A stretch of DNA of 64,000 bases from Zerene cesonia (taxonomy: Eukaryota; Arthropoda; Insecta; Lepidoptera; Pieridae), in the NCBI RefSeq assembly GCF_012273895.1, contig NC_052117.1, positions 2,612,406 through 2,676,405 of the forward strand, written 5' to 3'. The notes beneath the pieces were generated by a model. That model made no database searches. It was given only the letters and a program-made list of their open reading frames with translations, and was not told the DNA's origin. This document shows positions 36,901 through 51,900 of the stretch, piece by piece. Numbering within the stretch: position 1 is the first letter of the stretch; the number at the start of each line of letters is the position of its first letter. The translations under genes were made by a program, and so were the position numbers.

Positions 36901-39900
36901 GACATCGCTTTTACGACATCCGATTTGCATCTAAATGTACAATACGTGAGTTTTGACTTTATCTTTGCAGTTTCTTATTGTATCATATGATATAAACTGT
37001 TATTATGTTAAGTATACATAAAAAATTATGTTATTGCAAATGCTTTTTTTTTATTTGCTGCAAAATAAGACATATTATTTTTTTAAATATCGCATCATAA
37101 AAATGTATTTTTGCTGCATTTTAAATTTCGAATAAATGACACGAGGATTCAAAAAATACAAAAAAGTGTTAAAATTTTTAAAACTTAAGTTTGAAAATGG
37201 AAAATGCAGCGTCATATAGAACATTCGTCGGCCGGAAGCCGTCGGCGCTACTTCCTGTCAACAGTTGTTCACTAGCGCCTCCCGTGGACACCTCGAGAAA
37301 CTGTCTAAGTTATGAACTCGCTTGCAATACTGCGAATATCATAATAGCTGATTTTGGCTGTTTTTGTATTTTCAAAGCTATTTTATCTCAATCACAATAT
37401 GTGAAATATAAATTGTTAAATGCGTGCTAAAATAATAAAAAGCCGCTGTACCGAAATGCGAATATAATAGGAGGAAGTTCGTTATATATTCTGTGTGTGC
37501 CTGCACGCATTGATACCGCGAATGAGCTCATTTTGAGGCTTTTCAAAATATTTTTAAGACGCGCCACTTTGATGCGTAAAACTCTATAAACCTCACACCG
37601 TCAAGAAAATTCTGCAATCACGAACTTATGAAGATATAAAATACTTGAGAAAAATCTACGGAATGAGTTGATATAATTAATTGAGAATTTGAACACTTTC
37701 GAGATTTATGTTAAATTTCATTATGTATGCATATTTATATAAATTTCCAAAACATTATTTTTTATATCTATTAAAAACATTCAATACACCCATATACATT
37801 CAAAGATTCCACATTCGAAATATCTAGATTATAAATACTAACCACAGATAATATTGAAAAAAAAAAAAGAACATTTATAACGCCAGAGCGCTTAGACCAT
37901 CGACTTGTTATGCGGCGGATGTCCGTCGCGCCGCTGCTCTGAATGACCGTCTTCCCCTTCCGACCCCCTAACACCCCCAGGGGCGGCCCGGTGCGAATTG
38001 TGACCCATAACTGTTACGATATGAGATGTAAAACTGAGGTACATGGTACGTGGACGTGTGGAAGAAGCGGTATGCAGTGGAGCCTTCCAAATTATTGTAT
38101 TTCGTTATCAACGTATGAAGCATAATATAGGTATAGTGGCAAAGAATGTATTAAAATTATATTATTATAGGTTTCATAACATAGTATAGAAAAAGTCGCT
38201 TTCTCTGTCCCAAGGTCCCTATGTATGTGTCTTTAAAACTTCATAACGGATTAAGATGGCGCTTTTTTAATAGATAGAGAGATTCGAGAGGAAAGTTTAT
38301 ATGTATAGTAACATCTATTAAACTAATCGGAAAATAACGCGTGCGAAGCCGCGGGCAAAAGCTCGTAAAACACAACCTTGTCTACATAAAGATAATTTTT
38401 TGTAAATCGCATTGAGTTAAGTAACCCAATAGGGTAATTTTTATTGATAATAAAACACTAAACATCTCAAATTACTTTATTAATGATTGTCGAAGATCTA
38501 ACTTGTGATCTCTTGTTTTCCAAAGAAACAAAAAAGGTTCGCATTTATCGTCGTAAAAATATAATTTTCCAAATCTATACTAATATTATAAAACTGAAGA
38601 GTTTGTTTGTTTGTTGGAACGCACTAAGCTCAGGAACTACTGGTCGGATTTGAAAAATTCTTTCAGTGTTAGATAGCCCATTTATTGAGGAAGGCTATAA
38701 GCTATCTATATACCACGGGCGAGGCCGGGGCGGACCGCTAGTTATTCATAAAATAATATGATGATGAAGTGAAGATAAATTCATATATCATTTTCACATA
38801 TCACCTTCACCGCATCTTAGTCATAAGCAAATAGCAAAGTTATGTCCGATCGGAGCACGCCTGTATAAACACAAGTGTGAATGAAACAATACGAGTGACC
38901 CCGACTGCGACCTTAGGTTTTTCTAAGGATGATAATAATTTATATAATTTGAAAACTATTTATATTTGTTTCAACAAAGCATACGCTTATTTAATATAGA
39001 GAGAACCGGTTAACAAATACACGTAAGAATCATGTTAGCATTTTCCTAGATTCTTCATAAACAATAATCAAATCGATAGCAATATTTCGTTCTCGAATAA
39101 AACAAGGATTGGTAGTAACCGAATAATCTATAAAATATATAATAAATGGAATAAAGACGTAAATCCAAATGAAAATTTAATATCCAGCCGCACCCAGAGT
39201 GGATAGCTAAAATTGTGATTTCTGTAAACTATAATGTTACTTCGCAAATTGTTCCTCCCCCTAGCCAATCAGTTCCACCTCAGTGGGGCGTGATGTTATT
39301 GATAACTTAAATATTAAAACTTGATTTCGATTTGTGTTTTCAACTGCCCAGATATTATGTAATTCATTAATAGTTTCGAGTTTATCTAAACTATGATGAA
39401 TGGTTATGCTAATGTGTGCTTTAGTTTCTAATATTCCCATATAAATTTAATATGGGAAAACAATAAAAGATACAAAATACAAAAAACAAGCAATAGTGAA
39501 AAGAGTCGTTGTCGATTTATTAGTGTATAAATGACATACGTAACGACCAAAAACAAAACCTTTATTCCCAAAGACGCGATCTCCAAAATTGGTCCGCGAT
39601 GGCCAGATGTGGTGCGCTATTTTAAACTCGTAATAACCGTTGTCGACACGTGTGGAACGGCCATTACCACATATTACAAAAAATTGAAGAAAAACAATAA
39701 AATGTTAGGGATGGGGGACAGTGTCGGACGCGGTTTAAAATTAATGCTTGGTAGCTTTGTGAGATATTGACATCTAGGGGTTGATTTGATATTTAAGTAT
39801 CTTAATTTTGTCATCTTTATAGTTTTTCTAATTTGACGTACTAAAATGGCATACATGTATATAACAAAAATTAAGTTATATATGTGAGAAAATATTACCG

Positions 39901-42900
39901 GTCTTTAATATTCCCAAAATTGATTTTGTTGTTTACCCCGGTCCAACGAAAGCTATCGATTCGTTAAACGTTCAAGGGCGTGGATCAATGGTAACAGAAA
40001 ATTTTAATTAATAAATTCTCTCGAACAATCCACAGCGTGGACCCTCATGTGACCACAAAGCAACTATGATAGCTATTCAATGCGCCCTGCGTTATCCAAT
40101 CGACGTGACCATCAATCCTTTAAAAATCTCTGACCTAGGGGACGAATGTCAGATTCAACCACTATATTTGACATTTCAAAGTCCATTGTTAAAAACGTTC
40201 AATGAATTCAATATACAACCGCTCTTCGCGAAGCAATCTATCATAGAATAAATCTATGATATATTTACACACAGTGAATGCATTATCACCAATCCTAAAT
40301 CAGCTATCAACGGACTCTTTTCACTAAAAGGGTGAGCTCTCTATAGAAAAGGTTGACCCTTCATAAAGACTTATCACCTCATATACAAAATAAGGTTCTA
40401 CTAATCCTAGATAGTTCGGACGAGATGGTGTTCTAAAACTTAGTGTTAAAGATCAAATTTCTATAACGCTGACGCGAAGATGGGATCTAGTCGAAGTTGG
40501 CGGTAGTTTTTTCTCAACAATCTCCTCTCGGACTTAACTTACGTTATCTCGCCCACGAACGTAGGAATAGAACCCGCACATGTATAATAGAGGTGATATT
40601 TCTAAAGAAATTTAAATTTGCCCGCAAAGGTCTCGAGATAGGATTAAAGATTGGGTGTAGAGATGGCCCTTTGTGGTCCCTTAAGAAAACGTCCTGATAT
40701 GGAAATATCGCGGACGCAACTTACAATCATTTGCGGGCGTGATCAAGAGTCGTCTTTGATAACTTTTGAAGAAATATCAACTTAATACCTATATCTGGAA
40801 TTGTTTTAAAATGTCAAATGTAAAATTTTATAAATAAAAGCCATCATGGTAAAATATTCAAAATTAAAAGAATTTGTATCGCTACCAAACATATATATGT
40901 ATTTCTAAATGAACATTACTCATCCAACAATCCTGCATTAATTTGTAAACCAAATAAAACGTTTAAACACTGGACGCAATATACACTTGTATCAATATTT
41001 ATTCTGATACAAAACAAGTGACGGCCATCATTTCTCCCATCCATAGTGATGTTAATGATTTTAAAAATATTCCGTGGACACAACTATCGAAGACGGGTTC
41101 TTTGTTACAGATATAACTCATGAGCAACATACAAATATGGAAGGAGCGTCACCTTATTACCTCATTTCTTCGTTAAATGCATTCTAAATATAACTTACAC
41201 ATAGTCAAAGGACACGCGATAGGCACGAGACAATCTCCCCTTACCTTTAACACAGAAAGACGTCAGTTCTAAAATTAAACCCACTTATTCAAAACCGCCA
41301 CTTAGCTACCTTTCGTCTCACAAAAACTAAAAATATCCTCGACCATTGTGTCACCGTCAAAGAAGTTCCGTAGGTCACGGCAAACACATGAACGTGTACG
41401 TGTCAGGAGCACGCCAAACATTTTTTATCTTTGAAAATATTATAAAAGACCGCGCCTGACAATGGAACCTCAGTAGCATCTTTGACAATTATAATATCAT
41501 ACACAACCTTAAATGATACGCCTTTAACGCCACAGAAACGTCCTTCGATATTGAACTCTAAACAAATAGGGTCACAACTGAATATTCATTGGCTGGTCTA
41601 CAAAACATCATCTCTTTTGTGCGTCATTTCGTCATGGTTAACATAAGGGTCATCACAAAAGCAGAAGATAACAATGCGCGTACGTCAATCGTGTGCTCAT
41701 GCAAATAATTTTTTTCTCCAAAACATCCCCTTTATCTCTTCGTAAAACGATGGGGTTAATTAATATGTATAAAATAATATAATTCAATTTACGGTCCTTT
41801 TTTTAACCGGCACGTTCGGGGCATCTTTTCAATGTTAGAGTTATGATCTTATTTTGACAATATGCACGAACTAGTAGATTTATAGACGCGATTGCTTTGT
41901 TTCTATTCAACATAATTCGGTAAATGAAATATCATATAATTTTATTACAAACGGACCCTCATACGTTATTGAATGTAGCTGGTTTGACAGCTCACTCGAA
42001 GGGGTTAATATCAGCGTTTAGGATAAACTCAATAAGCCGAAACAACTGGTGTTGAAGCGAAACCTGCAATTGACATTTGGATGATAACGCAATCGTTTTG
42101 TGGCACAACTTCTAACGTCCTTTATATTTTTCAAATGTGAATGAAATCAAAATGAAAAGTTCCACAGCCGTTTAGCTCCGTTATTTTCGCTTAATTTTCG
42201 AATTACTTGTTTATAGTGACCGTTCATTTTACAAAGCAGTTGGCAAAATGCGGGTTGAAATTTTGAACGTTGTACAATTTTCGGGTTTAAGAAAGCTTTT
42301 GTTGTGCAACGGTTTAATACAAAAGTGTCAAATGACGGCACATCTGCTGGTACAAAGGGTTATGCTCGGATAGATTATTTTTCGAACCACCCCCGCAAGA
42401 TTGCGCTTATGCAAGGCTTATACAGATGTTTCAAGCGATTCCTTTCACGTGTATTTGTTAAGCTGTTGAGAGATTATGATAAGGATTCCTAAATCATTTT
42501 ATTTCTGCTTTGACGATAGTAAACTTATGATGAAATTTTAGAATGTTTCTTATGTTTATTGTTGATTCTGGTATTAAATACATTAAATACTAATTGATAC
42601 TAAATAATCTTACGATGTACAATTATTGTTAACAAAAAACTACGTCGTTTTTAAATTGTCAACCAAATTTTAATGGGATCACACGAGAGGCAATAGCTTT
42701 CAATAAAAGAAAAGATAATTATTAAAATAGGTTTATCCAGTTGAAACTTCTAAGGTAACAATAAAAAATTACAGTCGCATTGATAACCTCCTCCAGTTTC
42801 TTAAATCGTTTGAAAAGTTAACGAAACATAATTTCGATTTGAATTTTTTACAATACGATTGTTGGGAATTAAGGAACAAACAGAGAGCACACTGTATAGA

Positions 42901-45900
42901 TGACAACGTGAAACAAAATCCAAAATGTATGATACAACGATGACATCAGCATTTCCCGAACGGTGTCCAGCATTGTTGTTGTGCAACATCTCGCCCGATA
43001 CACAATGTGGCAAAGGCTTAAGCGTAACGATAAAATTGTCTACATGGACAAAATCCTTTGAAGCTGACAGCGAATTGAAAGAATCATTAATAAAACTAAA
43101 TCGGGACGAGAATACACGATGGCACATATTTCTTTTAAGATGATTTGAACGGACGGCTTTATAATATCTAAGCATTGTAACAATTGATATTTTTTGTCAC
43201 AACTTTATACTTAATATAAGCTTTTATTCAGGACTGTGCCTTATTTAACTTCTTTTACTAATGCAGTCATTTTAAAGTAATTTCTATGTGTTTTAGAATG
43301 TTTTACATAACACATTTAGACATTTAGACCTTGCAAGCATTTAGGTTACTTGATGTGATATATTTTAATAAACTAAATAGAGAAATTAATTAGTATGTTG
43401 CAGAGAAACGTAGTTAAAAGTTTATGTTTAGGTGACCAATTTATCAGCATCGACCATAGAAATGTTTGAATTAATCTTTTAGAAGAAAATTTTCAGTACT
43501 CACCACTATGCATTGTATTGGATTCAGCGTCTGCCATTTCTGTTCTAGATTTCTTTTGGTCCTCAGGAGACCCAGACGTGTCCATGTGTTCCTGTTTGAT
43601 CTTCGGTTTGATGTCTTCATCGGGAGAACTTGAAGGCATCGGTGATGTAGATGCTCTTCTCTTGGGCGTTGACACTTGCGCGTCTGCATCTAAAATTGTT
43701 ATATTATTTAGACTATTATTTATAATATGAATCAATACTTAATTTTATATAGTCCTAAAACAAATTAAATACTCTATTTATTCTGTGGCTCCACGTAAGC
43801 CTTCCAAAAGACAGTGCGCTTTCCTGCTGGATGTATCCGAGTCTTACGAAGTATAATTTAAATATTTTATAATGTAGGTAAATATATTCATTCAGAAAAG
43901 GTGAAAATATGTAAGCGATACACAGTAACCTCAAAATTAACTAATTTCTGAATTATTTTTTCGAGATCCATAATATTATGAATTTCTATTGTGATGTAAT
44001 TATGCACAAGTAGATACTCATTTACTATCGTTTAAGCTAACTCCTTTTTGATGGAAATAAATTTAAAAAATGAGGAACTTTATATTGTTTATAATATTAT
44101 TCATATTAATTGAGATAAAATCAAAGACTATTTGGCAACAATTTAAAATCATTCACATACGATACAATCTGGTAAACTGACCGTCCAGTAATCTTTTTGG
44201 TGTGCTGGATGCACCACCGTCTTCCAATAAGTCAGGAGGCGCTATCGACGGACTAGCCAAGGGAGGTGTGTGGACTCGACTGCTCGGAGGTCTTCTAGCA
44301 GTCAACAGCGATGGTCTTCTGCCACTGGAGTTCCCCGTCCCCAGCTGTCCTGGCCTTGAACCATCCTCTGGGTCGGAATTCGGACCTGTGCAATAGTTAA
44401 TTTACTAATTTCCTTTCGATAATTGCAACGTTGTAACAAATTTAAATAGGTACGATTTTTCTTTTAGTACGAAGGCCAGTATGGGAAATTAGTTTTCGGT
44501 ATCGCTCAGTTTAATATAGAATGAAATGACGTAGGTACCATATCTTAATTACTTTTGCTACAGTGTATAGTTAGTAGCCAAATGTTTTGAATTTTTGGGA
44601 AGATACAGTTGGGTTTATTCAGCTTAATTACATAAATATAGTAACTCGTCAAATAGCTATAAAGGTTGACATACCAGCACTGAAGCAGTGGTAGGAAGTG
44701 AGGTCTTTATCACAGGAGGAGACCTTGTGTTGGATGAACCGAACGATGTCAGCCAACGCGAAAGCCCTCCGACACGCTCCGCATGTGAGGGTATCGGCTG
44801 GTACTCCAGGCGTTGGAGAGCCTCCGCCCTCTGCCGCGCTGTCCGCATCCGCTGAAATAATCCTCACGTTAGATAGGTCTAGAAAATTCAGAAATTATAA
44901 ATAGTAATAAAATCATACTATTTAAATGAATTTATATTCTTTTATACGTAAATATCATTTTAACAAACGGTTACCTTTTTTTGAAAAGCAATAATATTAT
45001 GCTATTTCCATAATTTGGTAAAAGTGCGTGTGGTCGACATGAGTAAAACAGGCGTCAAAAAGAGGTCGAAATACGAATAACATTGTATTAAAATATAGTC
45101 CAAGTGACATATGGACAATGATGCATTCAACCCTTCGAGTGCTAAATTATATATAATTACATCGAGTCACGGTCGAAGGTGTCAGTTGTGAGATTGACCA
45201 CTTATCTCTCAATGGGACAAAGGGAATAATAACTGTCTTAAGTTTGTGGTTCGTCTTTGAGGGTTCTTTATTGGGACAGCAGAGTTAATAGCTCAAAGCA
45301 GATGTGACGGCCGTGTCTCGATGTTTTGACTTGAATAATTGAATGTGTAATGAGAGCCGTAATTTGCGAAAGGAAATGACACTTTCTAATTATCTTTTGT
45401 GTGACCTTTATTTTGTTATACGTAATTTATATGTTAATTTGTACGATGTTTTGGGTTTAATTGATTATTGCATAATCATGAATCATAATGACTGACTTTT
45501 ATATGAATGTAGTCCTACTGAACAGAAGATACAAAATCTATATAAATTTTCTTTCTGTTTCTTAATAAGCCCCTTTTTATATTGATTTGGTCAGTGATAT
45601 AATTTTTTAATGTTCCACAACTAAGCGTCTTATATCCAGGACTTTAGTAGGTAGTGGGTCATTATGATGCTTCAAATCGTCAACCCATATAAGTTGTTGT
45701 ACATACGAGTAAAGAATTTAATTGCCTAATAAATAAGCCGACACCGGCATCGACGCTTGGGAATTATAAAGGCGCTTTCACAAGCCTCGCACAATTGGTC
45801 GGCACATCAAAGACGCCGGAGCTAATTTTACATAAGTACTATGCAGACTCCCTTACATTCCTTACGCTTTTATTATTATTTTTCCTTCAATCGCTTTGTG

Positions 45901-48900
45901 AGGAAAGTAGGCCGGTACTTTCTTGCGGAATAATGTACAGGGGGTCGATTGAAACTCGAGTACTAAATTAATATAGCGTAAAAACTACATGATTCTCGCT
46001 CATTGTTTGCAATGTCCTACCTAGTTTGTTTAGAGGGTTTATTATGTAAATGTGTCGTGGTATTGATGTAGTTTATTCTGATTTATTTGGGCAGCGGCTT
46101 GGCTCGTGTCCCGAATGGTTTTTTAGCGCTTCCGTCGGAATAGTTCCTTCCGTTGTGGCCGCACCTTTATATTTACAAATTAGCTGAATGATTACTGTGA
46201 TACCGTAAATGTCACGTAATTTAAACCCGTCTTAATAATGTTAACAGAGATAGTTCTCATCGTAATTAACTAAAATTTACATTGATTTTCTGGAGTTTCG
46301 GATAATGATAAATCTAAGATTTAAGGATGATGCTAAATTTAAGAATTTAAGTATGGACTGAATTGATTAACAAAGTTTAAAACTTTTAGCCGTTTGTGGC
46401 CCTATATTTTATATATCAAATGTGAAGAACAAATATTTTTCTATAAAAATACTTTATGTACATAATTAATAACACGATAACATAAATGTTATTTCAATTT
46501 GAATTATACTATTCCAATATCAACCACCAATCCACCTATAAACGATTCTATATATTACCAAGGCCCGGCAAACCCTATTAAGTAGAACCCTATCGCGTTC
46601 CGTTTTCCGGGGAAATATGAGAATTTATAGTGATCTATTTGTAAGGCAGGTAGCCACACCCCCGGGCGGGAGTGGACAGTGGTCAGTACATGCGCGATGG
46701 ACAAACAACACCCACAAATCGGACCGATTTATTGATATGGGGTTGAAGTTTTGATAAGGTCATGTATTGTATACGATTCGGTATATCCTTGCTTTGATTT
46801 GTCAATGTAGTTTAAAATTTGGTGCTCAATTATGAAGACTGCATACGCGTAGCGAAAGTTATTTATGGTGACTTAGAATTAAGTTAAAAATCATTACTAT
46901 TAAAGATCATTTCTTTACACTCTTATAGACTTTTTGGATTAATAATTTATGGATAAATGTATTTTATACCGTAAAAATGTAACATATTTAGGTACTCAGT
47001 TGTATTTAAAACACCTTTGATCCTTTGGTTTTAAAGCGGAGCATACCTACATAAATATGTCAACATTTTTAAATGAGTACATCCCAGCTATACATTATCT
47101 GTGATTTATTGAAAACGTCTGTCTAGCCTGAACTGTCAAACGCCTCAGGTGACGGGGGTGCCACCCTTCAAAAGGTTCGCGCCGAAAAGTTTAAATTAGC
47201 TCGTTACCAACGTTCTGGAGCTAAATCTGTTTTGTTTTTTCACATAGGGTCAATGGAAACTTGCGTGAAGTTTGCTACCGTCGTCATATGAATTAATAAT
47301 TGTTGGATTACAAATAATTGTTGTATCTTGTTACATATTTACATTTGGCATGTCTTTGGATTTCACGGATTTTAATTGGATTTTATTTAATTTCGTGTTT
47401 GTATAATATAGATACAATTTTAAAATTTATATAATTTTGTTATTCAATTAGCATCTCATAGCATGAAGGAATAATGTAAATGATTAAATCATAATTAATC
47501 TTATACTATTAAAGCGTTGAAATATTATATATAATATGGGATTACAATAGTATAATCTGATTTCTATATAAACTAAATTTGTATAGAACGTACGTAGAAG
47601 ATTGATCAGATCATTCATAACGCGATATCAAACAAAAAACATGTCCAAAATTGACACAATCCTGACCACCGTGTCCAATATTAATTGGCAGGGGATCTCA
47701 GGCTCCCCATTGTGCCTTTCCATACGAATCATACATTTTTAGCGACAATAACACGAGGTAAAAATAATACAGAGTACCGCGGGGGCGAACGGTTAAATGA
47801 TTTTATGGGTGACTATTGATTATTGTATTTTGTTCGCAAATTTCTTGCCACAGCGTATTGATATTATGTATGAACTATTTTTAGTATCGCGTGAATAAAT
47901 TTTTAGAAATACTTTATTTATACGACGTTATTACGAATTTTAAAATTAATGCCAGTAAATAATTGACTTCGACTAGACGAGATATTGTGGAATTCGAAAT
48001 TCAAATTGTAAGAAGGCATTCTAATGCTCAATTTGTTTTTTACTCTGAGTTATTTCTCGTATTTGAAAGCGACAATTCTATCATAGTCTTTGATATGTAT
48101 TCATTGAATGGGCCACGTTGTCGGAAATGGACATTGAGTTCAAAGGGCTGTACAAATAAAGCCTTGTGTCGGCGAATTCTGATTCAAGCGATTTGTTTTG
48201 TGCTCTTAATGGCTCAATAATGCGATGTTTTTGTTTTTAATGTTGCCTCTTATCGGCCAGCTACTGCAAACTGTAGAAAAAAAGGTTTTACGTCATATTT
48301 ATGAAACCGTTTATTTTATTATTCCCAATTAGATTTCCATATTTCTTTAATGAGGAAAGCTCTAGTTTAATAAATTGAAACTTATTCGCTTATTTGCATG
48401 TTTGAAAGCAGTTCACTGAAATTTATTCCAATTATGACATTTATACTTTAAACGTTAGGATTATGAGCATAATTAGCATTTATTTCCCAGTATTTCGATT
48501 TCTAAATATAGAAATACTAGTTTATTACTGGATAAAATATAATCCTTATTCAATACGGTCCAAGATTTATTTGTACTATTTTCGAAGAACATTATTTATA
48601 TCATAAGCCTATACAATGATGCGGAAATGCTAATGAATACCAATCTATGTCGTGCGTTTTCTCTGAAACTACTGAACCAAACCCTATAGCTTTTATGTAA
48701 TAGGAGATATTTTTATTAGCCCCATAATAGGGACACCAATTCCAGCGAATTTCAATCAAATAAATCTGTATTTATTATCTACATATATCATAGTTCTAAA
48801 TTAGTTTTTGCGTAAATTAATGAATTTGAAACGATTCTTTCTCATCTTAGACATAAAAAAAAATTGGTAACAATTGATATAACACACTTATTGACTGAAT

Positions 48901-51900
48901 CTTTTTCATGTCATTTCTGGTTTTGTTATTTATTGAAAAGTCGTATATTTTACTTTTTATAATATTATTTTTATTATAAACTACTATATTAGGATTATTT
49001 TCTTATTTAAACCTTCTGTAATTATATACGCTAGTAATTCCCGCCAATAAGCGTCAAGAACGAAACATGGTGGTCAAAAATACATTGTTCGAAATTTAAA
49101 AGTGTCCAAGTCAATTTGTAATTCCACAACGGTTCAAACACCACGCCCAGTACATTTGGCTATTCAGGCGAAAGGCGGGCTATGTCAACAGCCTACTAAT
49201 GACGTCACACTTATGCTTACCCCCGTTCACCTATAATTATAACCCATGTATATGTGTAGTGTTTTATTTTTACTATATAATCAATGCTGGGGCAAGGCTA
49301 TTGTTTGTTTTTAAGACGCCATTTTGAAATTCTTACATTCGGGTGCAATATAGATGTTTATTGTATTTTTTATAAATCTTATTTTATATAGAATTAACGA
49401 TTAAAACGTAATGAATCCCATAATGACTGGCCAAGATAAAAAAGTTTAAAACTAACGTCAACGAAACGTCGGGTTAATAATATAATGAATAAATCGTGCT
49501 TAATATCCGTTAAAAAGTTTTTAATTTCTTAATGTATAAGAAAATACTAAGTTTAAAACTATTATTAGATGATACCTACAAGTTTAATGAAACGATTGTG
49601 ATGATTAGCTTAATTGATGTAGGTATTAAAGTAGGTATTTCTAAACCAGTTAGCTTAAAAAAATCATAGAAATACACTTTTTAATTTGTTTTAACATAGG
49701 TAATGTGGTACATGGTCAAGTAGTTTATATTAAGTTTTTATTAATTTATTTTCAAATCTCATAGGTTATTTATATATAAATCGTTTGAAGATATTGTTTT
49801 CAATTATTTCATACAAAAAGTCACCAACATCACTGGAGGGATTGCAGTTTCGAAACGGAAGCAATTGAAGAATTTCCTATAGAACACAAATCCACGCCAT
49901 TCGATGGAAAACCCACGGAGTCAACACGGTAACCAAACCAAAAAAAGATAGTTTGAGTGAACGTTCTTTGTTTTTAGAAACGTCGTTTAAAAATGAAAAC
50001 TGGAACTGGAAAATTCACTTATTAAGTGTAATTAACAAAATACATACTACATGAAAAACAATACTGCATTAATAATAAAATCTAATTATTAAACTTGTAC
50101 ATTTTTGACGCGCACCATAAACATTTAATTTGCGTTGTGCAAAGTTAGCATATGCATGCTATGATGTATTCATGTGGGTACATTCTGATCTTAATAACAC
50201 TATTATTTTTCACACAAAATGAAGAAATCTTTTATTTATTACTCACTAGCTTTTGCCCGCGGCTTAGCATGCGTTAATTCGGAGTAGTTTAATGGATGTT
50301 ATACGTAAAAACCTTTATCTTTAATCTATCTATCTATTAAAAAAACTCCCGTCAAAATCTGTTACGTAGTTTTAAAGATTTAAGCATATATAGGGATATA
50401 GGGACAGAGAAAGCGACTTTGTTTTATACTATGTAGTGATTATTTCCCCGATTACAATTGGCAATGTTTATCCTGTTACTTATTGATATAAACGAATTAT
50501 GAGTTTACCACGTTTTTACGAAGCAGGTAAATTTCCCTCAGAGAAAAAAATTGCGGCCACAACTGATCAAATTAAGGCCGGGTCAGTAATAGTGTTACTG
50601 ATATCCAATACTGGAATATCGGTAAAGAAAACAGACCTCTCCTGTGTATTGCCCTCTTCGTTAGAGAGATTTGAATTTTTTTTTCTTTTTTTGGTGTAAG
50701 CTGATATGGAGCTTGGGGAAATGGACAACCCTTAATAGAATTGGATATGAAAATTGTAAATTTATTTTTTACGCGAAATAAAGTAACTGTCGGGTAAGCT
50801 GATCTTTATCGAAATTGGTTGGGCCGATAATTGAATTTTTAAAGAATTAAATTTTTAATTCGAAATATATGTAAATTTTGCAAAACTGTATTATATATTG
50901 TTTAATGTATAATATTAAGATTAAGTATTTAAAAAATATATTAATTACTTAAAATATGTTGTTTCTTAGTGTGTAATAAATTTTTCTTTATCATGTTAAT
51001 AATAAAATTTCTCTATCATATTAATACAATGACGCCGAATAATTTATAATCTAATAACTATACCAGAGAAAATATACATTTTATATGTACGTAAAAGAAA
51101 GAATTGTAGGCCTTCATTCGTAGGATATTTGTCACGGTACGAGTGTCAATAAAAACGACACACCGGACTGTATGCCACTACACTACGTGCGATAGTGATG
51201 TGACTATATCGAGTTTTATCGATAAATTTTTTTTATGACTTTTAATTTGGTGTGTTTGTTAAAGCTGGATGATTTGTTACTTTATATTATCATCAGACAG
51301 TGACATGGGTTAAATTTGTTTGTTATATTATAAGCTTTAGGTTATAATGTAGATATATATGACGCTTGCTTACTGCTTTTCTGCTGGATTACGGAAAAAT
51401 AATGAGTGATACAATAATTTAAACCATACATAATGTTCTTTGTGATTAACTAAATAATTATATAATAGAATATATCGATAGAAAATTTTCTCAATTACGT
51501 ATTAATTAATGAATATTCAATTCGCATTGTTTTTTAAAGTAGTCCATAATTACAAAATATCCCTTTACACAACCTCTCGCATTTAGTAAACAAAACGCGT
51601 CCACTCCAAATAAACCAACCTGCTTAAATCTATTCTATCGATATCGACACAGGAACATCACTGCCCCGTTAAAGCGGACACTTAACCCCTAATCCCCGGC
51701 AGTTCTCGGCGGAGTTTATGGCAAAAATCTTAATTCTACCGTGGCTGCCGTTAACTGCCCGCCTCTAATTATTACCACCAATTGTATCTATTACCGATAC
51801 TTAATATATACAAGAGCGTTGTCCCAACTTTACCCGTTTTGTCTCGGGTTAAAAAAATATTTTAACAGTTTACTAAGTAAATATAAAGCTCTCTGATTAT

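Larger units (their letters stand above)
33957..43503 (-). other. Bcl11: BCL11 intron 4 (9547 bases, phase 1)
   Basis: Starts with gtgagt and ends in a T-rich tract plus cacag. Contents: AT-rich unique sequence, a reverse copy of a short dispersed repeat at 38174-38366, a reverse RTE-like tail at 38574-38743, GC-richer islands at 36180-36380 and 37880-38010, and a unique, slightly GC-richer tract at about 40000-41700. No open frame in it looks coding. Confidence 0.88.
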
